DNA from: a virus
Length of the DNA: 42,038 nt
Reading direction: 5' to 3' (one strand)
IMG/VR virus record: IMGVR_UViG_3300048834_000341
Location: 1-42,038 of that record
Shown: piece by piece, positions 1 to 8,400 of the stretch
How positions within the stretch are numbered: position 1 is the stretch's first letter
Layout: each line of letters opens with the position of its first letter
Program-made: the position numbers and the translations under genes
The notes under the pieces: model-generated
Told to the model about the DNA's origin: nothing
What the model saw: only the letters and a program-made list of their open reading frames with translations
Database searches by the model: none

Positions 1-227
1 GTGTTGAAGCTGCCTTCCGTGGGGAGCGCGCGGAGGCGGTCCCCGGCGGCGGTGGCTTCCGGGCGGTAGACGAAGCCGCCGCCGAACGAGTCCGGCGACG
101 AGGCGTTCTCGCGGAGCGTCGAGTCCACGAGCTGCGTCTGGCTCGAGTTGGCCTCCACCGTCGAGGAGAAGGCCGCCATGCAGCGGGCCGCCGTCTCCAG
201 TCTGGCCGCGAGAAGCGTCGTCGTCAT
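1..227 (-). CDS. Virion-type protein, N-terminal part (cut by left edge)
   Basis: The frame opens at ATG 227, preceded by an AGGGGG ribosome binding site, and runs off the left edge without a stop, giving about 75 residues. The start is helical and Ala-rich; then comes a segment with the pattern LVDSTLRENASSPDSFGGG, followed by VYRP and a charged stretch. Proteins with this kind of head are common in phage tail or receptor-binding genes, but I cannot name the family with certainty. It follows the 207-residue gene by 10 bases in the same direction, so it belongs to the late structural operon. It may be the N-terminus of the repeat-rich tail protein that enters from the right edge, although the two frames do not join directly. 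Confidence 0.6.
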   Translation of the reverse strand, partial: MTTTLLAARLETAARCMAAFSSTVEANSSQTQLVDSTLRENASSPDSFGGGFVYRPEATAAGDRLRALPTEGSFN

Positions 228-237
228 GCCGAGCCCC

Positions 238-861
238 CTAGAGGTCCTCGGGGATCTCGTCCCCGTCCGTGTCGTCCTGGGGGTAGAGCGCCTCGTACTG
301 CTCCGGGGTGAGCACCTGGTAGCCCTCGTAGCGCTTGGTCTCCAGGCGCCGCGTGCGCGGGTTCGCCTCGCGCTCGAACACCGGGTAGTTGCGGAGGTTG
401 TTGAGGCGCAGCACGCGCACGGCGACGCGCTGGGGCGAGGCCGTGCGCGGGAGGCCGGGGATGAGCACCTGGCCGTTGGCGAACGCGAAGCCCTCCGTCT
501 CGCCGGTGAAGGAGCCGTTGCGGGCGCGCACGCGCCAGCTCCGGTAGGCGTCCTCGGTCGTGAAGTTGCCGCCCTGCTCGGCCGGCTTGGCGGGCTTCGC
601 CGGAGCCGCTGTCTTGGCGGCCTCGCTCACCTCGGCCTCGCGCTCGAGTGCGCTCATGCTCGCTTCGCGCGCTGCGCTCTCGGCGCGGAGCCGCTCGATC
701 TCGTTGGCCTGCGCGTCGAGCTGGCGCTGGCGCTCGATCACCTCCTGCTCGAGCGCGGCGTTGTTCGCCTCGAGCTCGGCGAGGCGCTGGTCCTCATTCT
801 CGGCCTGGTTGAGGCTGTCCGGTGCGGTCGGCGTGGCTGCTCGGGTCGTCGTGTTCCCCAT
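238..861 (-). CDS. Coiled-coil structural-type protein of unknown function
   Basis: 207 residues from ATG 861, with an AGGAGG-type site upstream; the preceding gene stops only 4 bases earlier. Residues about 20-85 are a heptad-like, Glu/Gln/Arg-rich coiled coil. An Ala/Pro/Lys linker follows (about 85-97), then a compact C-terminal region of mixed beta character ending in an acidic tail. I do not recognise a named family. Its place between the capsid-side glycosylation genes and the tail-type gene at the left edge suggests a virion or assembly protein, perhaps a head-tail connector or fibre-attachment factor. That role is inferred from context alone. Confidence 0.7.
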   Translation of the reverse strand: MGNTTTRAATPTAPDSLNQAENEDQRLAELEANNAALEQEVIERQRQLDAQANEIERLRAESAAREASMSALEREAEVSEAAKTAAPAKPAKPAEQGGNFTTEDAYRSWRVRARNGSFTGETEGFAFANGQVLIPGLPRTASPQRVAVRVLRLNNLRNYPVFEREANPRTRRLETKRYEGYQVLTPEQYEALYPQDDTDGDEIPEDL

Positions 862-865
862 CGTC

Positions 866-1537
866 CTATCCCTCCTGCGGCGGGTACATCACCGCGATCG
901 CTTCGGGGCCGTCCTCGCGGTGCCAGCCCTCCTCGTTTTCGAGCTCCGCGAGGAAGCGCGCCACGCCCGAGAAGTTGCGATCGTGGAACGCGATCGCGCC
1001 TCCGGGGGCGATGAGGTCCTTCCAGGCGAGGTAGTCGCGCTTCACGGCGTTGTAGTGGTGCGCGGCGTCCACGAAGAGGAGCGCCACGCGGTCGCCGGCG
1101 AGGCGGAACATTTCGGCGGCGTCCGCCGAGTCCATATCGAGGAGGTGGACGCGCTCCGCGACGCCGTAGCGCGCGAGGTTCGCCTCCGTGTCCGGCCGGT
1201 AGGTGCCGAAGTAGTGATCGCGGTGAACGCCGAGCGCGTCCTCGCTGCCCGCCTCCACCGCCTCCGGCGTCACGTTCTCGAAGCGCTCGCCCTGGAAGTG
1301 GTCGACGCTGTAGACCGGCCCGGCCTGCGCGAGGCAGATCGCGCTCCGGCCCTTGTAGGTGCCGAGCTCCACGATCACGCCCGGCGGCGAGAGCCGCGCG
1401 AGGAGGTTGAGGTAGGCGCCCTCGACGGGCTCGAGGTAGCCTTCCACGTCCTGCGGGAACACGAAGCCATGCATCATGTTCGGGAAGTTGAACGGGATCG
1501 AGACCGCGATGGTCTCCTCGATGAGCTGGTTGGTCAT
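866..1537 (-). CDS. Class I SAM-dependent methyltransferase (Methyltransf_24-like)
   Basis: 223 residues starting at ATG 1537, which overlaps the TAA of the upstream glycosyltransferase (TAATG). Motif I for SAM binding is VIVELGTYKGRS (residues 54-65, acidic then GxxxG). Later strands read LLFVDAAHHY and an APGGAIAFHD stretch, the usual order for small Rossmann methyltransferases of the Methyltransf_24 and cephalosporin-hydroxylase-like group, which often act on sugars or other small groups. There is no (N/S/D)PP(Y/F) motif, so it is unlikely to methylate DNA. Direct coupling to a glycosyltransferase just after the capsid genes suggests it methylates a transferred sugar; this is inference. 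Confidence 0.75.
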   Translation of the reverse strand: MTNQLIEETIAVSIPFNFPNMMHGFVFPQDVEGYLEPVEGAYLNLLARLSPPGVIVELGTYKGRSAICLAQAGPVYSVDHFQGERFENVTPEAVEAGSEDALGVHRDHYFGTYRPDTEANLARYGVAERVHLLDMDSADAAEMFRLAGDRVALLFVDAAHHYNAVKRDYLAWKDLIAPGGAIAFHDRNFSGVARFLAELENEEGWHREDGPEAIAVMYPPQEG

Positions 1538-2394
1538 TAGCCGGCCACCTCCACGAGCGGGTTGCGGGCCGGCTCCATCTGCTGCGGCGCCACGTCGAGC
1601 TCGAGCTCGCCGAAGTCGTGCTCCTCGTCCGTCCCCACCTTGAAGAAGTCGGCGAAGTCGGAGCGGTCGATCCAGGCGTGGCGGAACTCGTGGGCGCACT
1701 GAACGCCGAAATCCACCCACACGTCGAAGCCGGCCGCGCGGGCCTGCTCGCAGAAGAAGAAATCCTCACCGCCGCCGGTGTCGAGGTGCGAGCGGAACCA
1801 CGGGCGCCGCTCGCCGGGGTGGGCGTCGCGGATCGCCTCGAGCACGCGCCGCTCGATGAGCATGGCGCCCGTCGCGATCGCGTCGCACTTCACGAGCGCG
1901 TCCGGCGTCGCCGGCAGCACCGCCGCGGCCTCGTACTCGGCCTGCGAGGGGTTGCGGCGGAGCCAGGCGGCGAAGTCGCGCGCGAGCGGCGCGTACCACT
2001 TCCCGCCGTCGCCCTGGTGGTCTTTGCCGAGCGGACACGTCCCATCGGGTTCGTCCTCGTGATGGAACCGATAGGCGTGCGGGGTCGGCTTCCCGCCGCG
2101 GGCGAAGTAGGTCCCGCCGACGACGGGCTTCGCGTCGCGGATGAGGCGGAGGAGGGCGTGCGCCGGGAACTGCATATCCGAGTCCATGAAGAACACATGC
2201 GTCGTCTTGGGGTCCGCGAGCGCGGTCTCCACGATCATGTTGCGGGCGATATCGATCGGCTTGTCCTCGACACGCACGAGGTAGGTCTGCTCCCGGCCCG
2301 GGATGCTCAGATTCACCATCGTGTCGAAGAAGTACGGCCGGATCGGCCCCAGGTGGGGCACGCCGATTGCGATCTTCCCCTCGAATCCTGCCAC
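1537..2394 (-). CDS. GT-A-fold glycosyltransferase
   Basis: Probably 285 residues from GTG 2394, which has an AGGGGGA site 7 bases upstream; an in-frame ATG at 2439 lacks a good site. The sequence shows an N-terminal nucleotide-sugar region (IGVPHLGPI), an IDIARN stretch, and the metal-binding DxD motif as FMDSDMQFP (D71 and D73 from this start). A later GGEDFFFCEQARAAG segment matches the acceptor/catalytic ED region of GT-A enzymes that work on glycans or proteins. It lies directly after the capsid protein and a capsid-accessory gene and is coupled to a methyltransferase. It may glycosylate a capsid protein or DNA; the context favours the particle. Confidence 0.75.
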   Translation of the reverse strand: MAGFEGKIAIGVPHLGPIRPYFFDTMVNLSIPGREQTYLVRVEDKPIDIARNMIVETALADPKTTHVFFMDSDMQFPAHALLRLIRDAKPVVGGTYFARGGKPTPHAYRFHHEDEPDGTCPLGKDHQGDGGKWYAPLARDFAAWLRRNPSQAEYEAAAVLPATPDALVKCDAIATGAMLIERRVLEAIRDAHPGERRPWFRSHLDTGGGEDFFFCEQARAAGFDVWVDFGVQCAHEFRHAWIDRSDFADFFKVGTDEEHDFGELELDVAPQQMEPARNPLVEVAG

Positions 2395-2465
2395 CGCTTG
2401 ATCCCCCTGTTCGTGGCGGGGGCCCCGGAGGACCCCCATCACGTCTACTCGCTCTTGCCCGGAGG

Positions 2466-2882
2466 CTAGATCGAACCCGCGTTCACGCCCGTGGGGTTAC
2501 CCACGGTCAGCACGTTCCAGTCGTCGTCCGCGCCGAGCGCGATCACCACCGCGCCGTAGTCCGGCGAGGTGCCCGCCACGGTCGTCACGGTCCGCACGTA
2601 CTTGGCCTTCGTGTGGAAGCGCCGCTTGATCTCGAGGGTGGTGGTGATAGCCACCGTGCTCGAGGCGATCGTCTCCATCGTCAGGAGGTTCGTGAAGGTC
2701 GAGTTGTCCGTGGAGTGCTGGAGCGATACCTGTACGGTGTCGCCCACGCTCTGCTTCGGGATGATCACGCTGATCCCGAGTCCGCCCTTCGGCGTGCCGT
2801 TGATGGTCACGGCCGTGGCGGTCTCGGTCGCGGTCAGCGAGCCGGCCCCCGAGGTGCGGAGGAAGAGGTTGTTGTCCCGCAT
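2466..2882 (-). CDS. Capsid-associated beta-rich protein (decoration or head-fibre candidate)
   Basis: 138 residues from ATG 2882, with a strong AAAGGAG site, 16 bases after the capsid gene. The protein is almost entirely short beta strands rich in Thr, Ser and Val, with no Cys and few charged residues. Its middle reads like an immunoglobulin-type or jelly-roll repeat (VQVSLQHSTDNSTFTNLL). Small Thr-rich beta proteins just downstream of the major capsid gene are commonly decoration, cement or head-fibre proteins. The Ser/Thr richness, together with the following glycosyltransferase gene, makes it a possible substrate for glycosylation. No catalytic motif is visible; the assignment rests on position and composition. 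Confidence 0.65.
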   Translation of the reverse strand: MRDNNLFLRTSGAGSLTATETATAVTINGTPKGGLGISVIIPKQSVGDTVQVSLQHSTDNSTFTNLLTMETIASSTVAITTTLEIKRRFHTKAKYVRTVTTVAGTSPDYGAVVIALGADDDWNVLTVGNPTGVNAGSI

Positions 2883-2897
2883 CGCTGCCGCTCCTTT

Positions 2898-3893
2898 CTA
2901 GGTGACCTTGAGGCCGATGGCCTTGCTCACGCATCGCGGACCCCAGGCAGCGGTGCCGAGAATCCACTTCATGCGCCAGCGGTAGTTGTCCTTGCTCTCG
3001 AGCTCGATCGGGCCCCGCACGTCGAGCGGCTGGGCCTGGATCATTTCCAGGTTGTCCGCCTGCTCCTTGACGAAGAACACGCGCGTGTTGTCCGAGGAGC
3101 CGAGGCCGCCGTCCGTGTAGGTGTTGAGGATCACCTGCGTGGACTGATCGGTCTTGAGCCCCAGGTCGAAGAACGGCGTGTCGCGCCACATGAACGCGGG
3201 GAGGTCCGCCGCGCGCGAGCCGAGCTCACGCGGGTTGTCCACGTCGAGCCGCGCCTGCTTCCAGTTGTAGTCGTTCCCGAGGAGCGACTGCTGGCGGAGG
3301 TGCGACTCGAAGCGGAGGAGGAACTGCTCGTTGCCGAAGCCGGCGGTCGGCTTGTGGCCGTCCGTGCGGAACATGGCCAGCTCGAGCCGGTCGATCGCGG
3401 CGATCGCGTTCGAGGTCGCCGAAATGTCGAGCTGGCTCGCGCCGATCGTCTGGTTGCTCGACAGCGCACCAACGATGCGGTTGAGGCCGTTGAACCCGTT
3501 GGGGTCCGAGCCCACGTCGCCGTTGATGAACTGGTCATTGATCTTGAGCGCGGCGCCCTTCTTCGCGAGGTTGAGCTGCGAGACGGATGCGCGCTGGATC
3601 GTGGGGCCCGAGAAGTCCTCGAGCACCTTCGGAATGTCGATGTGGTGCAGCATCTGGTAGACCACGTGAGTGATCTGTTTGCCGTCCACCGTCGCCTCCG
3701 AGATCGTGCCGTCGATCGGCACGAAGCCCGGGTTCGGGAGCTCGTCGTAGCGAACGCCCGTCTCCGAAAGTGCGTTGATGCTGCGGAACTTCATCAGGTC
3801 GGCGACAACGCCTTCCTGGGCGATCCCCAGCATGAGCCCCTTCGCGAGGGGCTCCTTCTCGAGCTTGGCGTACTGCGAAAGCGTGTAGGTCAC
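2898..3893 (-). CDS. Major capsid protein (HK97-fold candidate)
   Basis: 331 residues from GTG 3893, with AAAGGAG 7 bases upstream. The N-terminus is a helical, charged segment followed by regions such as VRYDELPNPGFVPIDG and a long helix running through SQLNLAKKGAALKIND. The C-terminal half contains NTYTDGG, FFVKEQ and a terminal PRCVSKAIGLKV stretch. These resemble capsid proteins of podovirus and siphovirus groups in which an N-arm and spine helix precede A and P domains. The scaffold-like gene is directly upstream and the decoration-like gene directly downstream. Length is typical for a capsid protein lacking an attached protease or delta domain. Confidence 0.75.
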   Translation of the reverse strand: MTYTLSQYAKLEKEPLAKGLMLGIAQEGVVADLMKFRSINALSETGVRYDELPNPGFVPIDGTISEATVDGKQITHVVYQMLHHIDIPKVLEDFSGPTIQRASVSQLNLAKKGAALKINDQFINGDVGSDPNGFNGLNRIVGALSSNQTIGASQLDISATSNAIAAIDRLELAMFRTDGHKPTAGFGNEQFLLRFESHLRQQSLLGNDYNWKQARLDVDNPRELGSRAADLPAFMWRDTPFFDLGLKTDQSTQVILNTYTDGGLGSSDNTRVFFVKEQADNLEMIQAQPLDVRGPIELESKDNYRWRMKWILGTAAWGPRCVSKAIGLKVT

Positions 3894-3914
3894 GCTGGTA
3901 CTCCTTTGCTCGGG

Positions 3915-4991
3915 TTAGCGCCGAGCCGCCCTCCCGCCGGACCGCTGGCGGCGGATGCCGTCACCAATGCCGGAAGAGAAGAGCTCGGTCGGGTCGTCGA
4001 TCTTCGAGATATCGCGCTCCCTGCTGCGCTGCCCGCGAGGTGCGGCCTGGCCGCCCCCGATCATGGGCCGGGCGGCGCGAGGTCGTCCGGGAGGCGCTGT
4101 GCGCTGCTCACCGTTCCCCCCATCGCCACCGCTGCGCTGCGTGAAGCCACGCTCGAGTAGCTCGTCCACGTCACGCTCGAGGGCCGCGAGCCCTTCCTCG
4201 GATGCGGGGTAGCGCTGCTCCTGCTCCTGGCGGCGAGCAATCTCGGCCTGGAGCTCGGGAAAGCGGCTCAGTCGCTCAAACTGCCGCACGGACCGCTGAT
4301 TGAGCTGAATCAGCCCGTCCGCTGCTGCTACCCGCTCGTCGGGGGTCTGCTGCTCGAAGGCGGCGGCGAGCTGCTTCGCTTGCGTGTAGACGGGCCCCTG
4401 GGGGTCCGTCTGAATCCACGCCAGGAGGCCGTCCGGGTCGCCGTCGAAGTGGGATTCCACCTCGAACACGAACCGGCGGTAGTTTTCCTGCGTGCGAAGC
4501 TGCTCGGTGAGCTGCTGCCGAACGGTCGTGCCGGCTAGGCGTGCCGACTCCTCGCGGAGTGCCTGCAAGAACGCCGGGTCTCGAAGTGCCTTGTTCGAGA
4601 CCTCGGCGACTCGCGCGGCGTCGGCTGCGACGATGCGCCCCCACTCGGCCGGGCTCGGCTTCGTGGCGGGCTTCTTCGCGGTCGATTGCTCCGGCGCGGT
4701 TCGATCGTCCGGTGCGTCGTCGGCGTCGAGGTCGCCCTCTTCGTCGTCGAGCTCATCCGGCTCGTCGTCACCATCCTGCGTATCCGCGTCGAGCTCGTCG
4801 GAGTCGTCCGACGCGCCCGGGTCGGCGCCGTCCAGGTCGTCCTCGTCGATGAATCGGCCAGCGTCGAGGCCGGCGGTGATCCCCTCGAGCACGAGTGATT
4901 CCGGTGTCTCGGGCATCTGACCACGGGCGCGCGTATCCGCGGAGCTCCTGCCCCTCTCGGAGACGCCCTGGCCTTCCCTTACCGTCGTCAT
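3915..4991 (-). CDS. Scaffolding-type protein
   Basis: 358 residues from ATG 4991, with a GGAGGTG site. Residues about 47-100 are very acidic, with long Asp/Glu runs. The middle (about 115-290) is helical and charged with coiled-coil potential, and the C-terminus is basic and Gly/Arg-rich after a DISKIDDPTELF stretch. This acidic-to-helical-to-basic layout immediately before the capsid gene is typical of phage scaffolding proteins, whose basic C-terminus contacts the capsid subunit. No protease motif is seen. It begins about 40 bases after a strong terminator, so the capsid block is likely transcribed from its own promoter or by read-through. Confidence 0.7.
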   Translation of the reverse strand: MTTVREGQGVSERGRSSADTRARGQMPETPESLVLEGITAGLDAGRFIDEDDLDGADPGASDDSDELDADTQDGDDEPDELDDEEGDLDADDAPDDRTAPEQSTAKKPATKPSPAEWGRIVAADAARVAEVSNKALRDPAFLQALREESARLAGTTVRQQLTEQLRTQENYRRFVFEVESHFDGDPDGLLAWIQTDPQGPVYTQAKQLAAAFEQQTPDERVAAADGLIQLNQRSVRQFERLSRFPELQAEIARRQEQEQRYPASEEGLAALERDVDELLERGFTQRSGGDGGNGEQRTAPPGRPRAARPMIGGGQAAPRGQRSRERDISKIDDPTELFSSGIGDGIRRQRSGGRAARR

Positions 4992-5030
4992 GGACTAGCA
5001 CCTCCCCTAGCGGGGCCCCGTCTGTTCGGG

Positions 5031-5070
5031 CAACAAAAAGCGCCGGCCACCCTGGGGGGTGAGCCGGCGC
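5031..5070 (-). terminator. Strong rho-independent terminator before the capsid block
   Basis: On the minus strand a perfect 8-bp stem (GCGCCGGC / GCCGGCGC, 5040-5047 and 5063-5070) encloses a second 5-bp stem (CACCC / GGGTG) separated by one bulged base, and is followed by TTTTTGTT. This is the clearest terminator in the window. It lies after the 104-residue zinc-ribbon gene and before the scaffold gene. Confidence 0.88.
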
Positions 5071-5113
5071 CATTCGGTGCCATGCGCGGAGCCGTCCGCG
5101 TGCTGGGGCGAGT

Positions 5114-5428
5114 CTAGCCCCCCGTGGGTGCTCCTGTCACCCCCGGGCCGTCGTACCAGGTCCCGCACCGCCGGCATTGGGCCCACGTGCCAGCGGCCAG
5201 CGCCCCGACGTACTGCTGGTGCCCGGGGCGGCGCCGCGCCTCCTGACAGTCTGGGTTGTCGCAGAACACATGCGAGACGCCCGGCGCGAGCGCGCGCTCG
5301 TGGCGCGCGACGAGCGGCGGGCTGCCGTGGAGCGCGTACTCGGGCGGGCGCGTGAGGTCGATCACGGGCACGCGATCGGGCGTGATCGTGATCCCCTCGA
5401 GTCCGGTGATCCCCGTGTGGATGGTCAT
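5114..5428 (-). CDS. Small zinc-ribbon-like protein
   Basis: 104 residues from ATG 5428, whose ATGA overlaps the stop of the giant polyvalent gene, so translation is probably coupled. The N-terminal half contains a PPEYALHG segment. The C-terminal half has a Cys pair FCDNPDC and, after about 25 residues, a second pair QCRRC, consistent with a four-Cys zinc ribbon. No enzymatic motif is seen. It is the last gene before the 5031-5070 terminator. A structural or DNA-binding role in assembly is possible; I cannot name a family. Confidence 0.65.
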   Translation of the reverse strand: MTIHTGITGLEGITITPDRVPVIDLTRPPEYALHGSPPLVARHERALAPGVSHVFCDNPDCQEARRRPGHQQYVGALAAGTWAQCRRCGTWYDGPGVTGAPTGG

Positions 5429-8400
5429 GCCGCCTCGCTCCTCATCTGCTGGAGCTGCTGCTCCGCCTGCGCTCGTTGCTGGGGAGTGGGGGTGCCAAAG
5501 AAGTACGCCGTGAGCGGGTCGCGGCGCGTTGCACGCTTGCGGTCGGGGGCGGTCGAGAGCGATCCGGCGATGCGCCGGCGCACGCCCGTCACGATGCGCG
5601 GGTCCACGTCGCCGGCCTGCGCGAGCACCTGGCGGAGCGCGCGGCTCATCGCGAGGTCGTCGGTCGAGGCCGCGCGAGCGCGCGCCCGGCTCCAGAGCTC
5701 GTCGATCGCCCGCGCCTCGTCGGCGGTGTAGCCCTGGTAGCGCGGGAGCTCGTAGTAGACGTTGGCAGCCTTGCGGTACGCCCGCACGAGCGGGGTATCC
5801 GAGGTGCCGAGGCTCTTGTCGATCGCCTCGTTGGTCGCCTGATCCCAGCCGGCCCGCGCGCGCTCGAGGGCGCCCTGGTCGACCGCGCCGGTGCTCGGGT
5901 CGGTCGAGTCGGCGATCGCCTTGAGGTAGCGCTTGAGCGGGTCCTTCGCGGCCTGCGCGTCGGTGATCGCCTGGCCGGGGCCGTAGACCGCCTCGAGCTG
6001 CCCGCGGAGCCGCACGGTGCGGTCGCCGCGCTGCTGCTGCCAGTCCTGGCGCGTGAGCTTGCCCTCGAGGAGCTGCTGGTCCGATGCGAGCTGCTGCTGG
6101 TAGGCCTGCTGCCGGAACGCGGCCGCCTGCCCGCCGCGTCCGCCCGCCTGGGCCTGCTCCTCGAGGATCTTCCCCTGGAGGTCCGGGTGGGCCGCCGCGA
6201 GCTCGTTGCGCTGCTGCGCCGTGAGCTCGCCGTACTGCTTGCCGAACGCCTGGCGTGCGAGCTGGTCGCCGGCGCCCTGCTCGTAGGCCTGCGTGCCGAG
6301 GCCCACGGCGGAGCCGACGCCCGCCACGAGGCCCTCGACGGGGCCAGCGCCGCGCGTGGCGTCCACGAGCTCCTGAATGAAGAGCGGCGTCACCATGCGG
6401 AGCGCCTGCTCACCCACCGCCGGCGGCGAGAATCGGAGCTGCTCGCCGGACGGGCTCTCGCCCTGGGCGCCGGCGACGACGGCAGCCGGGACCGGGGCGA
6501 GCTTGCTCTTGAGGAAGCGGTAGACCGTCTCGCCGCGCGCCTGGTCGTAGGTCTGGCCGGTGCGGGCGCTGGTCGCCTCGCCGGTGACGAGGTTCGCGAC
6601 GAATCGGAAGAGCTGCTGATTGCCGCCCCAGATATCGATCCGGGTGCCGCCCGGGAGCGTGATCTTCCCGAAGTCCGAGCTCGTCGGCTCAACGCCCACG
6701 TTGGCGCCGGCGAGCTTCGCCAGCGCGAGGATGCCGATCCCGGTGCCGTAGAACGCGACGAGGTTCTTCGCGGCTTCCTTTCGCACGGCGGCGTCGCGGC
6801 TGAATACCGCGAGGTTGGCCTGCACCTTCCCGATGAGGTTCCGGGGCGCAAAGAAGAGCGCGTTGAGCGTCTGCGCGTGCGTCTGGAGCACCTCGGGGAG
6901 CTGCCCGCGGCCGGTGGCGGCGTTGATGAAGGCGCCCATCGCCTCGAGCCGGCTCGGCGGCATGGCCGCGAGCTGCTCCGGGGTGAAGCTCGTCAGCCAA
7001 TCGTAGGCGACGCCGGCGCGCATCGAGTTTCCCGCGGCCGTGGCGGCGCGGCTCGACTGGCGCACGAGCGGGAGGTCCCCCACCGCGCGCGATAGGAACG
7101 CCTCGTCCTGGTGGCCGGCCTGGTCGAGAATCTCCACGCCCATCTTCTTGAGGTAGGGGTAGAGCGGGTTCCCGACGATCCGATCCGTCACCGCCTGCGC
7201 GCCCTCGACGGATCGCCATGCGGTGAGCTGGTCCTTCATGGAGCGGAGCCACGCCCGCGGGTGGGCGGGCGCGAGCATCGCGTTCTGGCGAAGCGAGTAG
7301 CTCACGTCGCCGGACGCCATGAGCGTGCGCGGGGCGTTGAGGAGGTCGAGCGCTGTCCGGCTGGGGTCCTCGCGGAGCTGCTGGAAGAGGCTCGCGACGC
7401 GCGCCACGCCCCGCTCCGGCGGCTCCGGCGCGAAGAGGCCCGGCTGGTGGCCGTAGTCGGAGGCGGGCGGTTGGTCCCCAAGGCCGGGGCGCACGGGCCG
7501 CGGCGGGTCGCCGAGAGCCTGCTCGAGCGCGGTCCCCTGGCCCTGACGTCGCGCCACCTCGAGCATGTGAGCCTGTCGCGGCGTGAGCTCGACGCCCGCC
7601 CGCTCCGCCGCCTGGGCGGCCCGGAGATCGGCGATCGCGCCATAGGTGCGCCGCTGGCGGGCGAGCGCCTGCTCCGCTGGAACCCCCCTGGGGACCGGGC
7701 GGAGGAAGTTGGCGCGCCGCTCGAGGAGCTGCTCGGCCCTTGCCTCGGACCGCTCGAGCCCCTCGCGTGCCTGCGCGAGCACGCGCTGGAGGCGCTTGCT
7801 CGTGGGGTTCATGCCGAGATCGCCCTCGAGCTGCGCGACGAGAGCGCGCTGCGCCTCGGCCTGCTCCTGGTAGCGCGTGATCTGCTTCTCACGGTGAGCG
7901 GAGGCGGCCTCGATCCGCGCGAGCGCCTCGTCCGAGAGCGGCGCCCGTGGCGACGGGCGCGCCGCGTTGGCCTCGTCGATCAGGATGCCAATGTCCTTGC
8001 CGAACACGCGCTTGAGGAGCGCCGTCTGCGCCGGCTGCACGTTCTCACCGTCGATGAGCGCCTTGAGCGCGCGGAGGCCCTGCCATTGGGTGAACTCCCC
8101 TTCGCCTTCGAGGACGCCCTGAATGTGATCGGCGAGTGCGTCGCGGGCCTCGTCCGTGATCTCGAGCGGCGCCGCAAACGTCTTGCGGAGCGGACCAACG
8201 CGCGCCGCCTGACTGGCGCCGGAGAGCCGATCATCGAGCGATGCGCCGGAGGCATTGGCCGCGTCGAAGCTGCGCCGTAGGCGCCCCGCCTGGAGTCGGC
8301 GCCCGGCGGCGATCTCGTCCATCACCTGACCGGAGCGGCGCAGATCCACCTCCTGCGCGAGCGCCTGCTGGAGGGCGTGGAAGGCCGGCTCGTCGGGCAC

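Noticed and set aside
2367-4160. 597-codon open frame on the plus strand
   Set aside because: Antisense shadow of the capsid, accessory and scaffold genes; composition is Arg/Val/His-biased and no ribosome site was seen.
5476-7095. 539-codon plus-strand frame opposite the polyvalent gene
   Set aside because: The minus-strand frame shows recognisable domains in the same interval; the plus frame shows none.
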